Source of the DNA: Chloroflexota bacterium
GTDB taxonomy: Bacteria > Chloroflexota > Anaerolineae > Aggregatilineales > UBA3940
DNA: 5,964 nt
Reading direction: 5' to 3'
Assembly (NCBI GenBank): GCA_024643825.1
Contig: JAHEME010000209.1
Span: forward strand, 1 to 5,964
In this document: one piece after another, positions 4,839 to 5,964 of the stretch
Layout: every line of letters starts with the position of its first letter
How positions within the stretch are numbered: position 1 is the first letter of the stretch
Program-made: the position numbers and the translations under genes
Notes under the pieces: generated by a model
Databases searched by the model: none
What the model was told of the DNA's origin: nothing
What the model saw: the letters and a program-made list of their open reading frames with translations, nothing else

Positions 4839-5957
4839 TCACGGCCCAGTATAGAGATGCCACGCGCTGCGCTCCGGTTCGAGCACGATCACCCCGTCCG
4901 GCCCCTGAAGATAGCAGGTAGTGTACTTCTGCGCGGAGTTGCACTGATGGGCGGTTGAGAAGCCGAACTCCGGGCCAGTCGCCCAGCCGAGTCGATCCTG
5001 CACCCCCGATACCCATCCCAACCCGCGCCACACCATGCCGAACCCCCGCACAGGCTGGTATAGTCCAGCGGGCGGCACAATGCCCGGATCATCCTGGGGC
5101 ATGCCCTCAGCCCAGGGATCATTGGAGCGATCCCACTTCGGCGAGTTGGGATCGTCATATAGAATGGTGATCGTGTCGTCGGCCTGAGTCCAGATCATCA
5201 ACCCATGCTCGAAGCGTTCCGCCGCACCCGGCCCCTGGACAACTTCTGACAGCGGGCATTCATTGGGCGGGTTGGCGAAGAACCACGTCACCGGGCAGGT
5301 CAGCATCACAGTCACGCCCGCCGATTCCTGTTGATCGCCATTCTGCGCGAAGAGAAGGTAATTCACGAAATTGCGGTCGATTGCGCTCGTAGAGTACTCA
5401 TGCGATCCGTTAGCGGGAACCGGTTCGCACGTCCCAAGCAATCCGGTGCGCGTCACCATACACAGGGTGATCGTCTGTGCAGTAGTCTGCCAGCGCACTG
5501 TCACTGCATCACCTGGATCGATGGTGGCAGCATCGGCAGTGAACGACTGGATCAGCACGCCCTGGGTTCCAATGGGCGTGCCGCCGGGGTTGAACGTCGG
5601 TGAAGGGCCGCTGGCCTGCGTCGCCGGGACGGGCGGCGGGAACGTCGGGCGGACGGTACCGCTGCTGGTGGTGGCCTGCAATGTGGGAGTAGGCGCGCCC
5701 ATAATGGCGGCGGCGACTGCCGTCGCTTCAGCATCCTGCGCAGATACGGTGGACGCCTGTCCGGTAGATCGCGCATCCTGGGTGCGCTGCACGGCGCGCT
5801 CGGTAGCCTGCGGAGCCGGGAGCGTCTGCGTCACAGTGGGGGATGGCGTAGCATAGTCGGAGCGGCTCGGCGCATTGCATGCCAGTGCAAGCAAGATTGG
5901 AATCCATGCAACGCGGATCACCCTCACCCGTGCATCGGTCTTCTGATACCTATCCAT
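4839..5957 (-). CDS. Putative lipoprotein: linker, Ig-like domain and Trp/Cys-rich C-terminal domain
   Basis: I know no named function for this 372-residue protein. A basic N-terminus and hydrophobic run end in A24-L-A-C27, which satisfies the general lipoprotein pattern though not the classic L-A-G-C. Residues 28 to about 132 are Thr/Ala/Pro/Gln-rich and probably disordered. About 134-220 resembles a bacterial Ig-like domain: I-Q-S-F-T-A-D, then I-D-P-G-D-A-V-T-V-R-W, with C166 and C177. From C221 a Trp- and Cys-rich domain follows (F-E-H-G-L-M-I-W at 249-256, I-L-Y-D-D at 265-269, P-P-A-G-L-Y-Q-P-V-R-G-F-G at 295-307, L-G-W-A-T at 323-327), a pattern I associate with secreted Chloroflexota proteins; C221/C234 and C339/C348 could pair. 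The start at 5957 lies seven bases from the window edge, so its ribosome-binding site is out of sight, and GTG codons at residues 11 or 13 cannot be excluded. The last residues are encoded by copy B of the 18-bp repeat. Confidence 0.78.
   Translation of the reverse strand: MDRYQKTDARVRVIRVAWIPILLALACNAPSRSDYATPSPTVTQTLPAPQATERAVQRTQDARSTGQASTVSAQDAEATAVAAAIMGAPTPTLQATTSSGTVRPTFPPPVPATQASGPSPTFNPGGTPIGTQGVLIQSFTADAATIDPGDAVTVRWQTTAQTITLCMVTRTGLLGTCEPVPANGSHEYSTSAIDRNFVNYLLFAQNGDQQESAGVTVMLTCPVTWFFANPPNECPLSEVVQGPGAAERFEHGLMIWTQADDTITILYDDPNSPKWDRSNDPWAEGMPQDDPGIVPPAGLYQPVRGFGMVWRGLGWVSGVQDRLGWATGPEFGFSTAHQCNSAQKYTTCYLQGPDGVIVLEPERSAWHLYTGP
4855..4872. repeat. 18-bp repeat, copy B (inside the 3' end of the second lipoprotein gene)
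   Basis: This is the exact second copy of AGATGCCACGCGCTGCGC, in direct orientation with the copy at 2722-2739. Read on the minus strand it encodes R-S-A-W-H-L (residues 363-368), a few residues before the stop at 4839. Confidence 0.6.
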
Positions 5958-5964
5958 CGGATAC

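Noticed and set aside
5371..5856. 161-residue plus-strand open frame antisense to the second lipoprotein
   Set aside because: It is the complement of the low-complexity linker and Ig-like domain; the Val/Ala/Gly-rich translation reflects the Thr/Ala/Pro codons of the other strand.

Overview
The window looks like a piece of a free-living bacterial chromosome. The style of the two Thr/Ser/Pro-linker lipoproteins, the ATPase-less carbohydrate ABC operon and the sequence flavour of the permeases and the lactonase-like hydrolase all remind me of Chloroflexota (Anaerolineae-like). That assignment is recognition from memory, not a search, and no rRNA or marker gene is present to confirm it.

Layout. 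(1) 1-2668, plus strand: the 3' end of a carbohydrate ABC transporter operon. It holds the C-terminus of a MalE-type substrate-binding protein (1-249), an intercistronic hairpin terminator (270-299) followed by a good internal promoter candidate (303-331), a MalF-type permease (372-1385), a MalG-type permease with an unusual N-terminal extension (1399-2604), and a strong terminator (2627-2675). No ATP-binding subunit follows, so the ATPase must come from upstream or from elsewhere in the genome. (2) 2764-3591, minus strand: a complete metallo-beta-lactamase-fold hydrolase of the N-acyl-homoserine lactonase (AiiA-like) group with all metal ligands intact. (3) 3592-3844: a 253-bp divergent intergenic region holding the hydrolase promoter candidate, its leader, and the ribosome-binding site of the next gene. 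(4) 3845-4822, plus strand: a lipoprotein with a disordered linker and TolB/PD40-type beta-propeller repeats. (5) 4839-5957, minus strand: a second lipoprotein, convergent with the first, with a disordered linker, a probable Ig-like domain and a Trp/Cys-rich C-terminal domain of unknown function.

How they work together. The operon imports a sugar or oligosaccharide: the binding protein captures it outside the membrane and the two permeases form the channel. The terminator-promoter arrangement after the binding-protein gene would allow abundant binding protein and lower, separately set permease expression. The hydrolase and the two lipoproteins have their own orientations and are not obviously linked to the transporter. 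I do not see a clear undescribed multi-gene system. The points most worth a second look are the permease extension and insertion, the terminator/promoter switch between binding protein and permeases, an exact 18-bp repeat linking an intergenic stretch to the 3' end of the last gene, and the two poorly characterised lipoproteins.
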